From the NCBI RefSeq assembly GCF_002259745.1, contig NZ_MWWW01000005.1, positions 160,778-224,777 on the forward strand: 64,000 nt of DNA. Reading direction: 5' to 3'. Under the pieces are notes generated by a model, which was not told where the DNA came from, did not search any database, and was given only the letters and a program-made list of their open reading frames with translations. Origin of the DNA: Bifidobacterium myosotis. GTDB lineage: Bacteria; Actinomycetota; Actinomycetes; Actinomycetales; Bifidobacteriaceae. Position numbers and translations under genes: made by a program. Shown here piece by piece: positions 1-8,582 of this stretch; position 1 is the stretch's first letter; each line of letters opens with the position of its first letter.

Positions 1-416
1 AAGGCGGGCTGGTCCTCGATGTGCAGGCAGGGCAGGGCGGCGCCGCATTGGCGGATGAGCTGGCGCAGGGTCTGCACGCCGTTGCGCACGCCCTCGAAGT
101 CCGCACCCCTGACGGCCACGCCGTCCTTGGTGATGTCGAGCGTGTACGCGCCGGACGGACGCGCATGGAGATCGTCCAGTGTCGTCAATGTGATGAATCC
201 AGGCCAACGGTCACCCGTGGCGATGTCCCATTCCAATCCCGTAACCGCACGGATGTCGTCGGCAAGTTGTGTTGCGAGTACCTGCCGTTCGTCTCCGAAC
301 GCACGTGGCTCGTTGACTCGGCCGCACATCGGCAGCAGTGAGACGCCCGCCTTGTGTTGTACGGTCTGCGGCGTGGGAATGATGGTCCATCCCTTCAGGG
401 TTGCTTGATCGCTCAT
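1..416 (-). CDS. beta-N-acetylhexosaminidase (GH20), N-terminal part only
   Basis: Only the first ~138 codons lie in the window; the gene runs off the left edge. The translation begins MSDQATLKGWTIIPTPQTVQ and contains the pattern G-A-Y-T-L-D-I followed by G-V-A-V-R-G-A-D and G-V-R-N-G-V-Q-T-L-R-Q-L-I, which is typical of the N-terminal GH20b domain that precedes the catalytic barrel in family 20 hexosaminidases. No signal peptide is visible, which suggests a cytoplasmic enzyme. It would remove terminal GlcNAc or GalNAc from imported oligosaccharides. It lies downstream of, and in the same direction as, the sugar ABC importer, so it probably processes that importer's cargo. The catalytic residues are outside the window, so substrate specificity is unknown. 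Confidence 0.82.
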   Translation of the reverse strand, partial: MSDQATLKGWTIIPTPQTVQHKAGVSLLPMCGRVNEPRAFGDERQVLATQLADDIRAVTGLEWDIATGDRWPGFITLTTLDDLHARPSGAYTLDITKDGVAVRGADFEGVRNGVQTLRQLIRQCGAALPCLHIEDQPA

Positions 417-482
417 GGAAGTCCTTTCTCAGTGGTTCACCTTTGATTGCGGTATATTGCGTTTTGGGTTCCGAGATGACGC

Positions 483-522
483 GCGGCGCCGGAACCACTC
501 GCGGAAATGGTCCCGGCGCCGC
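483..522 (-). terminator. GC-rich hairpin between permease and hexosaminidase genes
   Basis: Arms 483-497 and 508-522 pair at 14 of 15 positions around a 10-nt loop. On the minus strand no run of T follows, so it is more likely an attenuator or an RNA-processing/stability hairpin than a full terminator. It lies in the 132-bp gap between the importer and the GH20 gene. Confidence 0.4.
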
Positions 523-548
523 ACGCATTGTTCATCGCTCCGTTTGTG

Positions 549-1421
549 TTATTTGACGGCTCCAGTGGTGACGCCCTTCATGATGTTGCGTTGAATGATC
601 ATGAAGAAGATCACGACGGGCAGGGAGAAGATGACGGATGCGGCCATCTGTCCGCCGAAGTCGGTGCCCATGGTGGGCGTGGAGAACGAGGAGAGCCATA
701 CGGGCAGCGTGTACTTGGACTGGTCCTTCATGAACGTGTAGGCGGTCATGTAGTCGTTCCAGGCGTTGATGAACGCGAACACGGACGTGGACACGATGCC
801 GGGCGCGGCCAGGGGGAAGGTGATCTTCCACAGGATCTGCCAGTCGTTGGCTCCCTCGACGGCCGCGGACTCGAAGATGTCCTTCGGGATGTTCAGGAAG
901 AAGCCGCGCATGTTCCAGATCGCGAACGGCAGGACCATGGCGATGTACGCGAGGATCAGGCCGCTGTACTTGTTGAGCAGGCCGAACTGGTTGAAGATGA
1001 TGAACTGCGGGATGATGCCGCCCGAGGTCATCTGGATGGCCAGCACGAACACCATGATCGCCTTGCGGCCGCGGAACCGGTAGAGGGTCAGGGCCGCGCA
1101 CGCGAAGAACGCGAGGACGATCGACAGGACGATCGACACGGCGGTCACGATCACGCTGTTCTTCAGGTTCGTCAGAAACGAGGTCTGGGTGACGGCCACC
1201 ATGAAGTTGTCGATCGACAGTTTCGTGGGCCAGAACACGGGCGTTGCGGTCATGATCTGGTTGCGCGGCTTGATCGACGTGACGAACATCCAGTAGACCG
1301 GGAAGATCCACACGATGCAGAACGCGACGGCCAATACGATCGTGCCGATGCGGCGCAGCTCGGCCGATGCGCTGCGCTTGGCGCGCGGCGCGATGCCGTG
1401 GTTTGCGGTTGCCATATTCAT
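549..1421 (-). CDS. sugar ABC transporter permease, MalG-like (CUT1 family)
   Basis: Inner-membrane component of a carbohydrate ABC importer. About six hydrophobic segments are visible, and the cytoplasmic EAA loop that contacts the ATPase reads ESAAVEGANDWQILWKITFPL around residues 184-204, as in MalG-type permeases. Length (~290 aa) is normal for the family. I place the start at the ATG at 1421 because GAGG lies about 10 nt upstream; an in-frame GTG at 1427 is the alternative and would overlap the preceding stop. It follows the MalF-like gene with almost no gap, so the two are co-translated. No ATP-binding subunit is encoded nearby, which is usual in bifidobacteria, where a shared MsiK-type ATPase serves many importers. 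Confidence 0.93.
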   Translation of the reverse strand: MNMATANHGIAPRAKRSASAELRRIGTIVLAVAFCIVWIFPVYWMFVTSIKPRNQIMTATPVFWPTKLSIDNFMVAVTQTSFLTNLKNSVIVTAVSIVLSIVLAFFACAALTLYRFRGRKAIMVFVLAIQMTSGGIIPQFIIFNQFGLLNKYSGLILAYIAMVLPFAIWNMRGFFLNIPKDIFESAAVEGANDWQILWKITFPLAAPGIVSTSVFAFINAWNDYMTAYTFMKDQSKYTLPVWLSSFSTPTMGTDFGGQMAASVIFSLPVVIFFMIIQRNIMKGVTTGAVK

Positions 1422-1423
1422 GG

Positions 1424-2359
1424 TCACAGGTCCTCCCCGGATTTGAGCAGGTATCGGATGTACACGCTCGTCAGGGCGAGCAGGATGAGCGTGACCAGCA
1501 CGCTCGCGGCGGCGCCGGTGCCGATGTCGAAGGACACGAACGCTTTCTTGTAGGTGAAGATGCCGATCGTCGCGGTCGTCTCGCGGGGTCCTCCCTGGGA
1601 GACGAGCCAGATCTGGTTGAACACGTTGAAGTCCCAGATCACCGACAGCATCGTGATGACCATCAGGCTCGGTTTGATCAGCGGCACGGTGATCTGCCAG
1701 TAGCAGCGCAGCTTCGAGCAGCCGTCCAATTGGGCCGCCTCAAGGCAGGACTTGTCCACCTGCGTGGTCGCCGCGTACAGGTTGATCGCGATGTACGGGA
1801 CGGCCTGCCAGACGACCAGCAGCCAGATCTCCAGGAACGCGAGCCACGTGTTGTCGGTCCACGACAGGTTCGTCACGTCGCCGAACAGGCGGGTCTGGGT
1901 CAGCAGCCAGTTGATCACGCCGTACCCCGGCTGGAACAGCCACTTCCACACCACCGACGAGGCGACGTTCGGCATGGCCCATGCGAAGATCAGCACGAAT
2001 GTGACCAGCCAGCGCATCACCGGCCCCAGTTTGGTCATCAGCTGGGCCACGCCCATGCCGATCAGCACGCTGCCGGCCACGAGGGCGGCCGCGAACCCGA
2101 ACGTGCGGGCCAGCGACTTGTAGAACTCCGGGTCGGCCAGCACGTTCTCGTACTGGTCGAACCCGACGATGTTGAACGAGCCTGTGAACAGGGTCTTCTG
2201 GTTGAAGTCCGTGAACGACGTGAAGACCAGGAAGACCAACGGCACCACGACCAGCGCGACGATGATCACGCCGGCGGGAGTCAGCAGCCACAGGGGCGTC
2301 AGATTGCGACGCCGTTTCACTACGGGGACGGCGGCAGCCGTCGATTGCGCATTGCTCAT
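1424..2359 (-). CDS. sugar ABC transporter permease, MalF-like (CUT1 family)
   Basis: Partner permease of the MalG-like protein. It begins MSNAQSTAAAVPVVKRRRN followed by a long hydrophobic segment, and has about six membrane spans. The EAA loop reads EAAQLDGCSKLRCYWQITVPL. It lies 10 bp after the binding-protein gene in the order binding protein, MalF, MalG. An in-frame upstream ATG would add 13 residues with no membrane or family feature, so the shorter start is preferred. With the flanking GH20 enzyme and ROK proteins, the likely cargo is a GlcNAc- or galacto-type oligosaccharide, but this is inferred from context only. Confidence 0.93.
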   Translation of the reverse strand: MSNAQSTAAAVPVVKRRRNLTPLWLLTPAGVIIVALVVVPLVFLVFTSFTDFNQKTLFTGSFNIVGFDQYENVLADPEFYKSLARTFGFAAALVAGSVLIGMGVAQLMTKLGPVMRWLVTFVLIFAWAMPNVASSVVWKWLFQPGYGVINWLLTQTRLFGDVTNLSWTDNTWLAFLEIWLLVVWQAVPYIAINLYAATTQVDKSCLEAAQLDGCSKLRCYWQITVPLIKPSLMVITMLSVIWDFNVFNQIWLVSQGGPRETTATIGIFTYKKAFVSFDIGTGAAASVLVTLILLALTSVYIRYLLKSGEDL

Positions 2360-2369
2360 CACGCTTCCC

Positions 2370-3680
2370 CTACTTCTTCGCGTACAGGGAGTCCGCATGC
2401 TCGTCGAACGACTTGGCGGCGGCCTTGGCCGTGGTCGCTCCGGTGGCGATGTCGCCGAAGCAGTTCAGGGAGCTGTCGTTCTCGATGGTCAGCCATTGCG
2501 GGGACGCCGGTGTGGCTTTGGTGTCCTTCGCCGATTCGAAGAAGCCGGTCAGGTAGGACGGGAAGTCCGCGGACTTCATGACCTCGTCGAGGCCTTCGAC
2601 GTAGTTGGGCATCCATCCGTCCTTGGCGAACACGTAGTCCTTCTGGATCTCGGGGCTCGCGGCGATCTTGATCCACTTGAGCGCCAGCTCCTGACGCTTG
2701 CTCTTCTGCGCAACGCCCCACACCGAACCGGCCATCATCGCCGGCTGGAGCTTGCCGCTGGCGCCGGGCATGGGGAACGATCCCAGATCGTCGGTCGTGA
2801 GGTCGGGGTTGTACTGCTGGATGGTGCGGATGCCGGCGCTGTTGTTCAGGATCGCACTGGTCTTGCCTTCGGCCAGCAGCTGGCTGAAGTCGGGGTTGCC
2901 GGTGTCCAGCGAGCGGGATGCCTCGGAGGACCACTTGTGCTGGAATTCCAGCCATTGGTCGATGCCCTTGAGTGACTTGTCGCTCGACAGGGTGCTCTTC
3001 CAGGTTCCGTCCGACTGCTGTTCGGCGAAGTCGCCGCCGGCATCCCAGATCCACCGTGCCGCCGACTTCCAGTCACGCCCCGGCATATAGAACGGGGAGA
3101 AGTCCTTGTCGGTGTTCGCGTCCCGGAGCTTCTGGAGATCGGTCTCAAGCTCCTCGTACGTGCTCGGAGGATTGTCGATTCCGGCCGCGGACCACATCTT
3201 CTTGTTGTAGATCACGGCGCCGGCGGCTCCCAGCGCGGGGATGCCGTACAGTCTGCCGTCGATGGTGGCGGGCTCCTCAAGGCCGGACAGCCAGGTGTGC
3301 CCCTGCCTCATGTCGTCGGCCTTGTCCGTCAGATCCAGAAGGCCGCCGCTCACGGCGAACCCTGCGACCTGCGTGTTGCCCAGATCGATCACGTCCGGCG
3401 GCGTGTCCGTGGACAGCGCGGTCGTCACCTTCGTGTTGATGTCGGCCCACACCTGGGTCTGCACATCGACCTTGACGCCCGTCTCCTTGGTGAACCGCTC
3501 GTTGATCGCCTTGATGGTGTCCTCGCTCTGGTCGCCCTGCATGATCCACACCGTCAGCTTGCCGCCTGCGGATGCATCCTGCTGTGAGCCGCCGGACGGG
3601 GCTCCCATCGAGCATCCCGACAGGGTGAGCGCCGACGCGGCCGCCAAGGCGATGGCCGCTGAAATCCTCTTCGTTCTCAT
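2370..3680 (-). CDS. extracellular sugar-binding lipoprotein (family 1 SBP)
   Basis: 436 aa. The N-terminus has a basic start (MRTKR), a hydrophobic stretch and the lipobox LSGC at about residues 20-23, so it is lipid-anchored outside the membrane. The mature part shows the family-1 solute-binding pattern (KLTVWIMQGDQSEDTIKAIN, later PPDVIDLGNTQVAGFA and YGIPALGAAGAVIYNKKMW). It captures sugar and delivers it to the MalF/MalG pair encoded just downstream. It is the first gene of the operon, and 395 bp of promoter-bearing sequence separates it from the ROK kinase gene upstream. The exact ligand cannot be read from the sequence. Confidence 0.93.
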   Translation of the reverse strand: MRTKRISAAIALAAASALTLSGCSMGAPSGGSQQDASAGGKLTVWIMQGDQSEDTIKAINERFTKETGVKVDVQTQVWADINTKVTTALSTDTPPDVIDLGNTQVAGFAVSGGLLDLTDKADDMRQGHTWLSGLEEPATIDGRLYGIPALGAAGAVIYNKKMWSAAGIDNPPSTYEELETDLQKLRDANTDKDFSPFYMPGRDWKSAARWIWDAGGDFAEQQSDGTWKSTLSSDKSLKGIDQWLEFQHKWSSEASRSLDTGNPDFSQLLAEGKTSAILNNSAGIRTIQQYNPDLTTDDLGSFPMPGASGKLQPAMMAGSVWGVAQKSKRQELALKWIKIAASPEIQKDYVFAKDGWMPNYVEGLDEVMKSADFPSYLTGFFESAKDTKATPASPQWLTIENDSSLNCFGDIATGATTAKAAAKSFDEHADSLYAKK

Positions 3681-4075
3681 GATGGTTTCCTTTTCCTGGA
3701 ATGCCTGCCCGACGCCGTCGTTCGGAGGAATGGCGCGACGTGCCGCTGCGCACGACGGTCCCGGGTCCGTATCCGCCCGCGCTGCCGTGCGCGGGCGATG
3801 CCGCTACGGACGCCGTTGCCGACGTCCGTAGCGATACCGAGGAACATGACGCCACACCACTTCTGGGCATCGCGCCGCAGCAAGACCGGATATTTTGTTA
3901 GCAAGCCTTGCGTAATTCCTGTAGTTGGTTTCAACCTCCTTGAGAGCCAAGGATATGACGCCTTAACCTTTTTGCAAGTCAGTCGAACAAAATAATGGAT
4001 GTGGTGCACCCCGTCTGTTGGAGATTGGGGAATCTGGTTTCGGCGCGCCGATGGTCCGTCGGCACCGGGGTCTGG
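3681..4075. promoter_or_regulatory. intergenic control region with two inverted AACAAAATA half-sites
   Basis: No gene is supported in this 395-bp stretch. The binding-protein operon must start here, on the minus strand. The sequence TATTTTGTT at 3891-3899 and its exact reverse complement AACAAAATA at 3986-3994 flank about 86 bp. The same AACAAAATA occurs at 6430-6438 before the second binding-protein gene. ROK repressors of the NagC type bind AT-rich sites related to TATTTTGTT/AACAAAATA, so these are candidate operators for the ROK repressor encoded at 5137-6252. Confidence 0.45.
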
Positions 4076-5005
4076 TCAGCAGGCGATGAGGGACGCTCCG
4101 AGCGCGCCGATCGGAATCGACGCATCGGCGAGCCGCAGGCGTTCCGTCAGCCGCAGACCCGCGATGAATCCGCTGGAGGCCTCCCTGTTGCGCAGTTCCC
4201 CGCGCAGCGCATCAAGCAACGGGGACCCGGCGCGGGAAACACCGCCTCCGATGACGATGACCGAAGGATCCGCGGCCTGGGCGACGATCTGCACGACGTC
4301 GGCGAGGGCATGCAGCGCGATGCCAAGAACCCGTTCCGCTTCGCCATCGCCGCCGTCGGCCCTCGCGAGGATGTCGGGCAGCGGAGGATCCGCGACGGGC
4401 CACATGCGCCGCAGGCCCCCTCCCGAGCATGCGGTCTCCAGGCATCCGCGCTGACCGCATTTGCACGCCATGCGGTTGGGGTCCACCGGCAGGTGGCCGA
4501 TCTCCCCGAGGGCGCCGGTGTCGCCGCGTTCGACGAGACCGGCGCGAACGAAGCCGGCCGCCAGCCCCGTCCCTAGGTTGACGAACGCCATCCTGCCGTG
4601 CTTGAGCCGGTCGGGTAGCGTTCCATAGGCTCCCAGCGCCGCGGCGTTCACATCGTTGTCCACCCACACGGGAAGGCCGAGCATGCCGGATGCGCGACCT
4701 CCCAGCTCCAGGTTCTCAATTCCGAGATTGACCACGTTCTCCACGCGCCCGGTGTCGCGGTGCACCAGCCCGGGGATGCCGATGCCCACCGATCTCACCT
4801 CATCGAACCGCATTCCGGCCACCTGCCGCACGATGGCTACCGCATCCTCCACGACCTCGTCACCGCCTTTCCGGGCTGCCTTGCGCGCGGATGCGAGAAC
4901 CGTGCCGGCCGCATCGGTCAGCACCGCCTCGATCTTCGTTCCGCCGACATCCACGCCGACGCGCAGGTTCTCTGTTTCCGGCGTACCACTGGCATTCATC
5001 GTCAT
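4076..5005 (-). CDS. ROK family sugar kinase
   Basis: About 309 aa. The phosphate-binding DVGGTKIEAVL motif lies near the N-terminus, and the ROK zinc signature EIGH...C-K-C-G-Q-R-G-C-L-E is present in the middle. There is no helix-turn-helix, so it is an enzyme rather than a repressor. Such proteins phosphorylate glucose, N-acetylglucosamine, N-acetylmannosamine or allose. The neighbouring hexosaminidase and importer favour an N-acetylhexosamine or glucose kinase. The start at 5005 is chosen because GGAG lies 6 nt upstream; longer in-frame starts add an unlikely leader. The ROK repressor gene lies 131 bp upstream in the same direction. Confidence 0.88.
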   Translation of the reverse strand: MTMNASGTPETENLRVGVDVGGTKIEAVLTDAAGTVLASARKAARKGGDEVVEDAVAIVRQVAGMRFDEVRSVGIGIPGLVHRDTGRVENVVNLGIENLELGGRASGMLGLPVWVDNDVNAAALGAYGTLPDRLKHGRMAFVNLGTGLAAGFVRAGLVERGDTGALGEIGHLPVDPNRMACKCGQRGCLETACSGGGLRRMWPVADPPLPDILARADGGDGEAERVLGIALHALADVVQIVAQAADPSVIVIGGGVSRAGSPLLDALRGELRNREASSGFIAGLRLTERLRLADASIPIGALGASLIAC

Positions 5006-5136
5006 GACGATCTCCGTTCCCGAGGGCGGACTCCTGTTTCGTCCGCCCGCCATTATGTTCGGAATCCTTACATATTGGATTCGGGAAGCGATGATACACC
5101 ACGCCACGCGCGCTTGGCGGCGGGACGCACGTGGCG

Positions 5137-6252
5137 TCAGGACGAGGCCGCCGCGGACAGCCCGCGCCTGCCCACGATCTCGCGCAGCACGGAGACCGCC
5201 TGCCCCCGCAGAGTGGCGTCGTCACCGAGCTCACACCGACGCACCCGCATACTGCTCTGGTAGTCGTTCCGCGACAAGGAGTTGACGGTCTCGTCGCATG
5301 CATTGAGCAGCGTCTCGCCGACGATGTCGGGAGGTCCGTAGACGGCGATGTCATGAAGATTCAACAGGCTCGCCGGCATGGCCAGAGCTCCGCCGAGCCT
5401 CGCACCAGCTTCGGCCAGGATGTCCGCGCGCCGATTCGGGTCCTGGCGAATGCGGTCGCGCAACGCGATGGCGGAGACGTAGGTCTCCAGGCAGCCGCGC
5501 TTGCCGCAGGTGCATGCCGGACCATTCGGGTCGATCACAACATGGCCGATCTCACCGGCCGCATGGTCGTCGCCATCCACGAACTCGTCGTTCAGCAGCA
5601 CCGACGCACCGATGTCCCGGGTGATCTGCACGAGCAGGCAGTTGGGATTGCCGTGCTCGAGGAAGCGGTCGGCGAGCAGTGCGGCGTTCGCGTCGTTGTC
5701 CACTCGGACCGGCAACGAGAACTCGCCTTCGAGCATGTCGCGAAGCTCCACGTCGTCCCAGCCGAGATTGGAACTGGATATCACCCTCCCCGCACCGGAG
5801 ACCACGCCGGGGACTGCGACGCCGATGCCGACAAGCCCCGAACCGGCAAGCCGGATCATCTGACCGACAAGCGAAAGCACGTCGTCGAGATCGACCCGAT
5901 CGCCATCATCAAGCACACGTTCGCGACGCTCCACGATTCTGGCCCGCAGATCCATCACGGCGCCGGTCATCACATACGGGCGCGACAGATCGATGCACAC
6001 CAGACGAAGCACGTCCGTATCGATGGCCAGCAAGGTGCCCGGCTTGCCGCGGCCATCCCGTTTCCCCGACCCCAGTTCACGTAGCAGGCCGTCGTCGATC
6101 ATCTCGCCGGTCACATCCGTGGCGGTGGCGCGCGAGAGCCCCGTCTCCTTGCATAGGTCGGCGCGCGACAGTTGCCGGTCGGGGAACAGCAGCCGGAACA
6201 ACAGTCTACGGTTGTTGGCCCTTGCGTCGCTGGGATTGGATTTAGCGTACAT
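5137..6252 (-). CDS. ROK family transcriptional repressor (NagC/XylR-like)
   Basis: 371 aa. An N-terminal winged helix-turn-helix (FRLLFPDRQLSRADLCKETG, then LSRATATDVTGEMIDDGLL, residues ~18-60) is fused to a ROK sugar-binding domain with the zinc motif GEIGH...C-T-C-G-K-R-G-C-L-E. Members of this class bind operators in the absence of sugar and release on ligand binding. The gene sits between two binding-protein genes, both preceded by AACAAAATA-type sequences, so it probably controls both. Start at 6252 (MYAKSNPSDARANNRR) agrees with the family's N-terminus. Confidence 0.92.
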   Translation of the reverse strand: MYAKSNPSDARANNRRLLFRLLFPDRQLSRADLCKETGLSRATATDVTGEMIDDGLLRELGSGKRDGRGKPGTLLAIDTDVLRLVCIDLSRPYVMTGAVMDLRARIVERRERVLDDGDRVDLDDVLSLVGQMIRLAGSGLVGIGVAVPGVVSGAGRVISSSNLGWDDVELRDMLEGEFSLPVRVDNDANAALLADRFLEHGNPNCLLVQITRDIGASVLLNDEFVDGDDHAAGEIGHVVIDPNGPACTCGKRGCLETYVSAIALRDRIRQDPNRRADILAEAGARLGGALAMPASLLNLHDIAVYGPPDIVGETLLNACDETVNSLSRNDYQSSMRVRRCELGDDATLRGQAVSVLREIVGRRGLSAAASS

Positions 6253-6485
6253 GGGAGCCCTCCTCGGGTGAGACGATTGCGGAAATGCGGAATCACATTA
6301 TCGGGACGGACATCCCGGCGTCATCCTCGAACGGCTTTCAGAATAACACCCATCAGGGGACTGACAATATGAAAACCCCGGCACTTTGACAAGTTTCCCA
6401 TCTCTGTACATAATCATGTTCGACATCCAAACAAAATAGTTGCGACATACGGCCAAAGACGGTCAAGCACGGAAAGAAGACCAAC
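6253..6485. promoter_or_regulatory. divergent promoter region between ROK repressor and second binding protein
   Basis: 233 bp with no gene. It is AT-rich near 6400-6440 and carries AACAAAATA at 6430-6438, the same word found twice upstream of the first binding-protein operon. The plus-strand ribosome binding site GGAAAGAAG precedes the ATG at 6486. It probably holds the divergent promoters and a ROK operator. Confidence 0.45.
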
Positions 6486-7811
6486 ATGAACAACACCACA
6501 CGCGCAGCCATAGCCACGGCCGCCATCGGAGCCCTGCTCATCCCGCTCGCGGGATGCGGCAACACGACCACAAGCTCGGGCAAGACCGAACTGACGGTAT
6601 GGTCATGGGACGCCAGCATCGATCGCGCCGCCAAAAACTTCATGAAGGCCAACCCCGACATCACGGTGAAGGTGAGCAACGTCGGCAGCACCGAGGAGAC
6701 CTACACCGCGCTCAACAACGCGGCCCAGGCCGGCAACGGCCTGCCCGACGTCACCCTGATCGAATACCTCGCCATCCCGCAGTTCGTGCACTCCGGCACG
6801 CTCATGGACCTGAGCAAGATCTACGACACCGTCAAGCTCAAGGACACGTTCACCCCCGGCACCTGGAGCTCCGTGAACATCAACGGCGGCCTGTACGCGA
6901 TGCCCGCCGACTCGGGCCCGATGGCCTACTTCTACGACAAGGACGTGTTCGACAAGGCCGGCATCAGCGAACCGCCGACCACCTGGGACGAGTTCTACGA
7001 GGACGCGAAGAAGATCCGCGCCACCGGCTCCTACATCACCTCCGACTCCGGCGACGCGGGCCTGTTCAACGCGATGATGTGGGCCATGGGCGGCCACGCC
7101 TACAAACTCAACGACGAAAAACTGACCATCAATATCACCAAGGACAAGGGCGCCCAGCGGTTCATGGACCTCTGGCAGAAGATGCGTGACGAGGACCTGA
7201 TCGACGTCCACACGAAGACCTGGACCGACGACTGGATGAAGTCACTGGGCGACAGCTCCATCGCCAGCCTCATCAGCGGCGCATGGATGGCCAACAACCT
7301 CCTGCAGGGCGTGCCCCAAGCCACCGGCAAATTCCGCGTAGCCCTCCTGCCCACCATCGACGGCACGCCCATCAACGGCGAATACGGCGGCAGCGGACTG
7401 GCCATCACCAAGAAGATCCCCGACGGCAAACTCGACGCCGCCAAAAAGTTCGTCGAATACGTCACCACCAACGACGAAGGCATCGACGCCCGCGTATCCA
7501 ACGGCAGCTTCCCCGCCACCACCAAGACCCTCAACCAGAAGGACTTCCTCGCCAAGACCACGCTCAGAAACGCCGACGGCAGCGACAACGAGTTCTTCGG
7601 CGGCCAGAAATACAACGAGGTCTTCTCCCAGGCCGCCAAGGACGTCACCGGCAAATGGGAGTTCCTGCCCTTCGAACCCTATGCCCGCTCCATCTACAAC
7701 GACAATATGGGATCATTCTTCTCCGGCAAGGAGACTTTCAAGGCTGCCGCTGACAAGTGGCAAAAGGCGCTGAAACTCTACGCCGAAGATCAAGGTTTCA
7801 TCATCCATTGA
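6486..7811 (+). CDS. second sugar-binding lipoprotein, no permease genes beside it
   Basis: 441 aa with a signal sequence and lipobox LAGC at about residues 18-21, followed by a family-1 solute-binding fold (ELTVWSWDASIDRAAKNFMKA, LPDVTLIEYLAIPQFVHSG). The related importer at 549-3680 has permeases, but this protein has none next to it. The next genes are convergent bacteriocin genes, with a strong terminator between. It may dock to the neighbouring MalF/MalG pair, or its permeases may have been lost when the bacteriocin island inserted. Its ligand is unknown. Confidence 0.9.
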   Translation: MNNTTRAAIATAAIGALLIPLAGCGNTTTSSGKTELTVWSWDASIDRAAKNFMKANPDITVKVSNVGSTEETYTALNNAAQAGNGLPDVTLIEYLAIPQFVHSGTLMDLSKIYDTVKLKDTFTPGTWSSVNINGGLYAMPADSGPMAYFYDKDVFDKAGISEPPTTWDEFYEDAKKIRATGSYITSDSGDAGLFNAMMWAMGGHAYKLNDEKLTINITKDKGAQRFMDLWQKMRDEDLIDVHTKTWTDDWMKSLGDSSIASLISGAWMANNLLQGVPQATGKFRVALLPTIDGTPINGEYGGSGLAITKKIPDGKLDAAKKFVEYVTTNDEGIDARVSNGSFPATTKTLNQKDFLAKTTLRNADGSDNEFFGGQKYNEVFSQAAKDVTGKWEFLPFEPYARSIYNDNMGSFFSGKETFKAAADKWQKALKLYAEDQGFIIH

Positions 7812-7868
7812 TTTGATTCCCTGATTTCAGGAGATAGCTATAGCGCTGGCTATGACTTATCTTGTTCG

Positions 7869-7909
7869 TTTAGTATTCCTCCCGTTATTATAACGGGAGG
7901 AATACTAAA
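7869..7909. terminator. bidirectional rho-independent terminator
   Basis: Perfect 19-bp arms at 7869-7887 and 7891-7909 with a TTA loop, and T-rich sequence at the ends on either strand. It lies between the convergent binding-protein gene and the ABC ATPase gene, and overlaps the stop codon of the latter. Confidence 0.9.
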
Positions 7910-8579
7910 GTTGGATGCTCCAGTCGCATGATTCGACTACGTGGTCGGAGTGGGTGGCGATGATGACGATGCCGCCGTTGCCGGCCATGTCGCGCAGGGT
8001 GTGGATGACCATGTCGGCGTTGTCGTGGTCGAGAGCACCGGTAGGTTCGTCGGCGAGAATGACTTCAGGTTGTTTGACGATGAGGCGCGCCAGTGCGACG
8101 CGTTGTTGTTCACCGCCGGAGAGCTGGTAGACCAGCTCCCTTTGGCGGTCGGCCAGACCGACCCGTTGCAGGGCGTGGGAGATGGTGGTCTTCCTTACCC
8201 GTGACGGGAGGTGTGGCAGGGCGACGTTCAGGTTTTCCTCGATGGTGGCGTTGTCGATGAGCGCGTAGTCCTGGAACAGATAGCCCAGGGTGTGTTTGCG
8301 GAACATTCGCGCGCCGTGCGCGTGGTATCGGGTGATGTCTCTCCCGTTCACTTCTATCGCGCCGCCGTCCGGCTTCTCCAAGAGGCCGATGCAGTTCAGC
8401 AGTGTGCTCTTGCCGGATCCGGATGGTCCGGTGAGAGCGATCATCTGTCCCGAATGGGCCGAGAATCCGAGGTCCTTCCACAGCAGGTGATCGCCGAAGG
8501 ATTTGGACAGGCCCCGGACGTCAAGCCGTGTGCTCACCGGCGTGCGATCGGGCATGTGGCCGGATAATGCGGTGGTCAT
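7905..8579 (-). CDS. ABC transporter ATP-binding protein of lactococcin-972-type operon
   Basis: 224 aa. It has Walker A (GPSGSGKST, residues ~50), Q-loop (YLFQDYALI), signature [14 protein letters not shown], Walker B with catalytic Glu ([12 protein letters not shown]) and switch His (ATHSD). It belongs to the LolD/MacB-like subgroup that powers export or immunity rather than import. It is the third gene after the lactococcin-like peptide and its membrane partner, with 3 bp between the genes, an arrangement known for lactococcin 972 operons. It most likely energises the membrane protein at 8583-10646 to protect the producer or secrete the peptide. Confidence 0.92.
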   Translation of the reverse strand: MTTALSGHMPDRTPVSTRLDVRGLSKSFGDHLLWKDLGFSAHSGQMIALTGPSGSGKSTLLNCIGLLEKPDGGAIEVNGRDITRYHAHGARMFRKHTLGYLFQDYALIDNATIEENLNVALPHLPSRVRKTTISHALQRVGLADRQRELVYQLSGGEQQRVALARLIVKQPEVILADEPTGALDHDNADMVIHTLRDMAGNGGIVIIATHSDHVVESCDWSIQL

Positions 8580-8582
8580 CGT

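Noticed and set aside
507..2581. Long plus-strand frames opposite the sugar permeases
   Set aside because: Antisense of clear MalF/MalG genes; rich in Arg, His and Gly and without family features.
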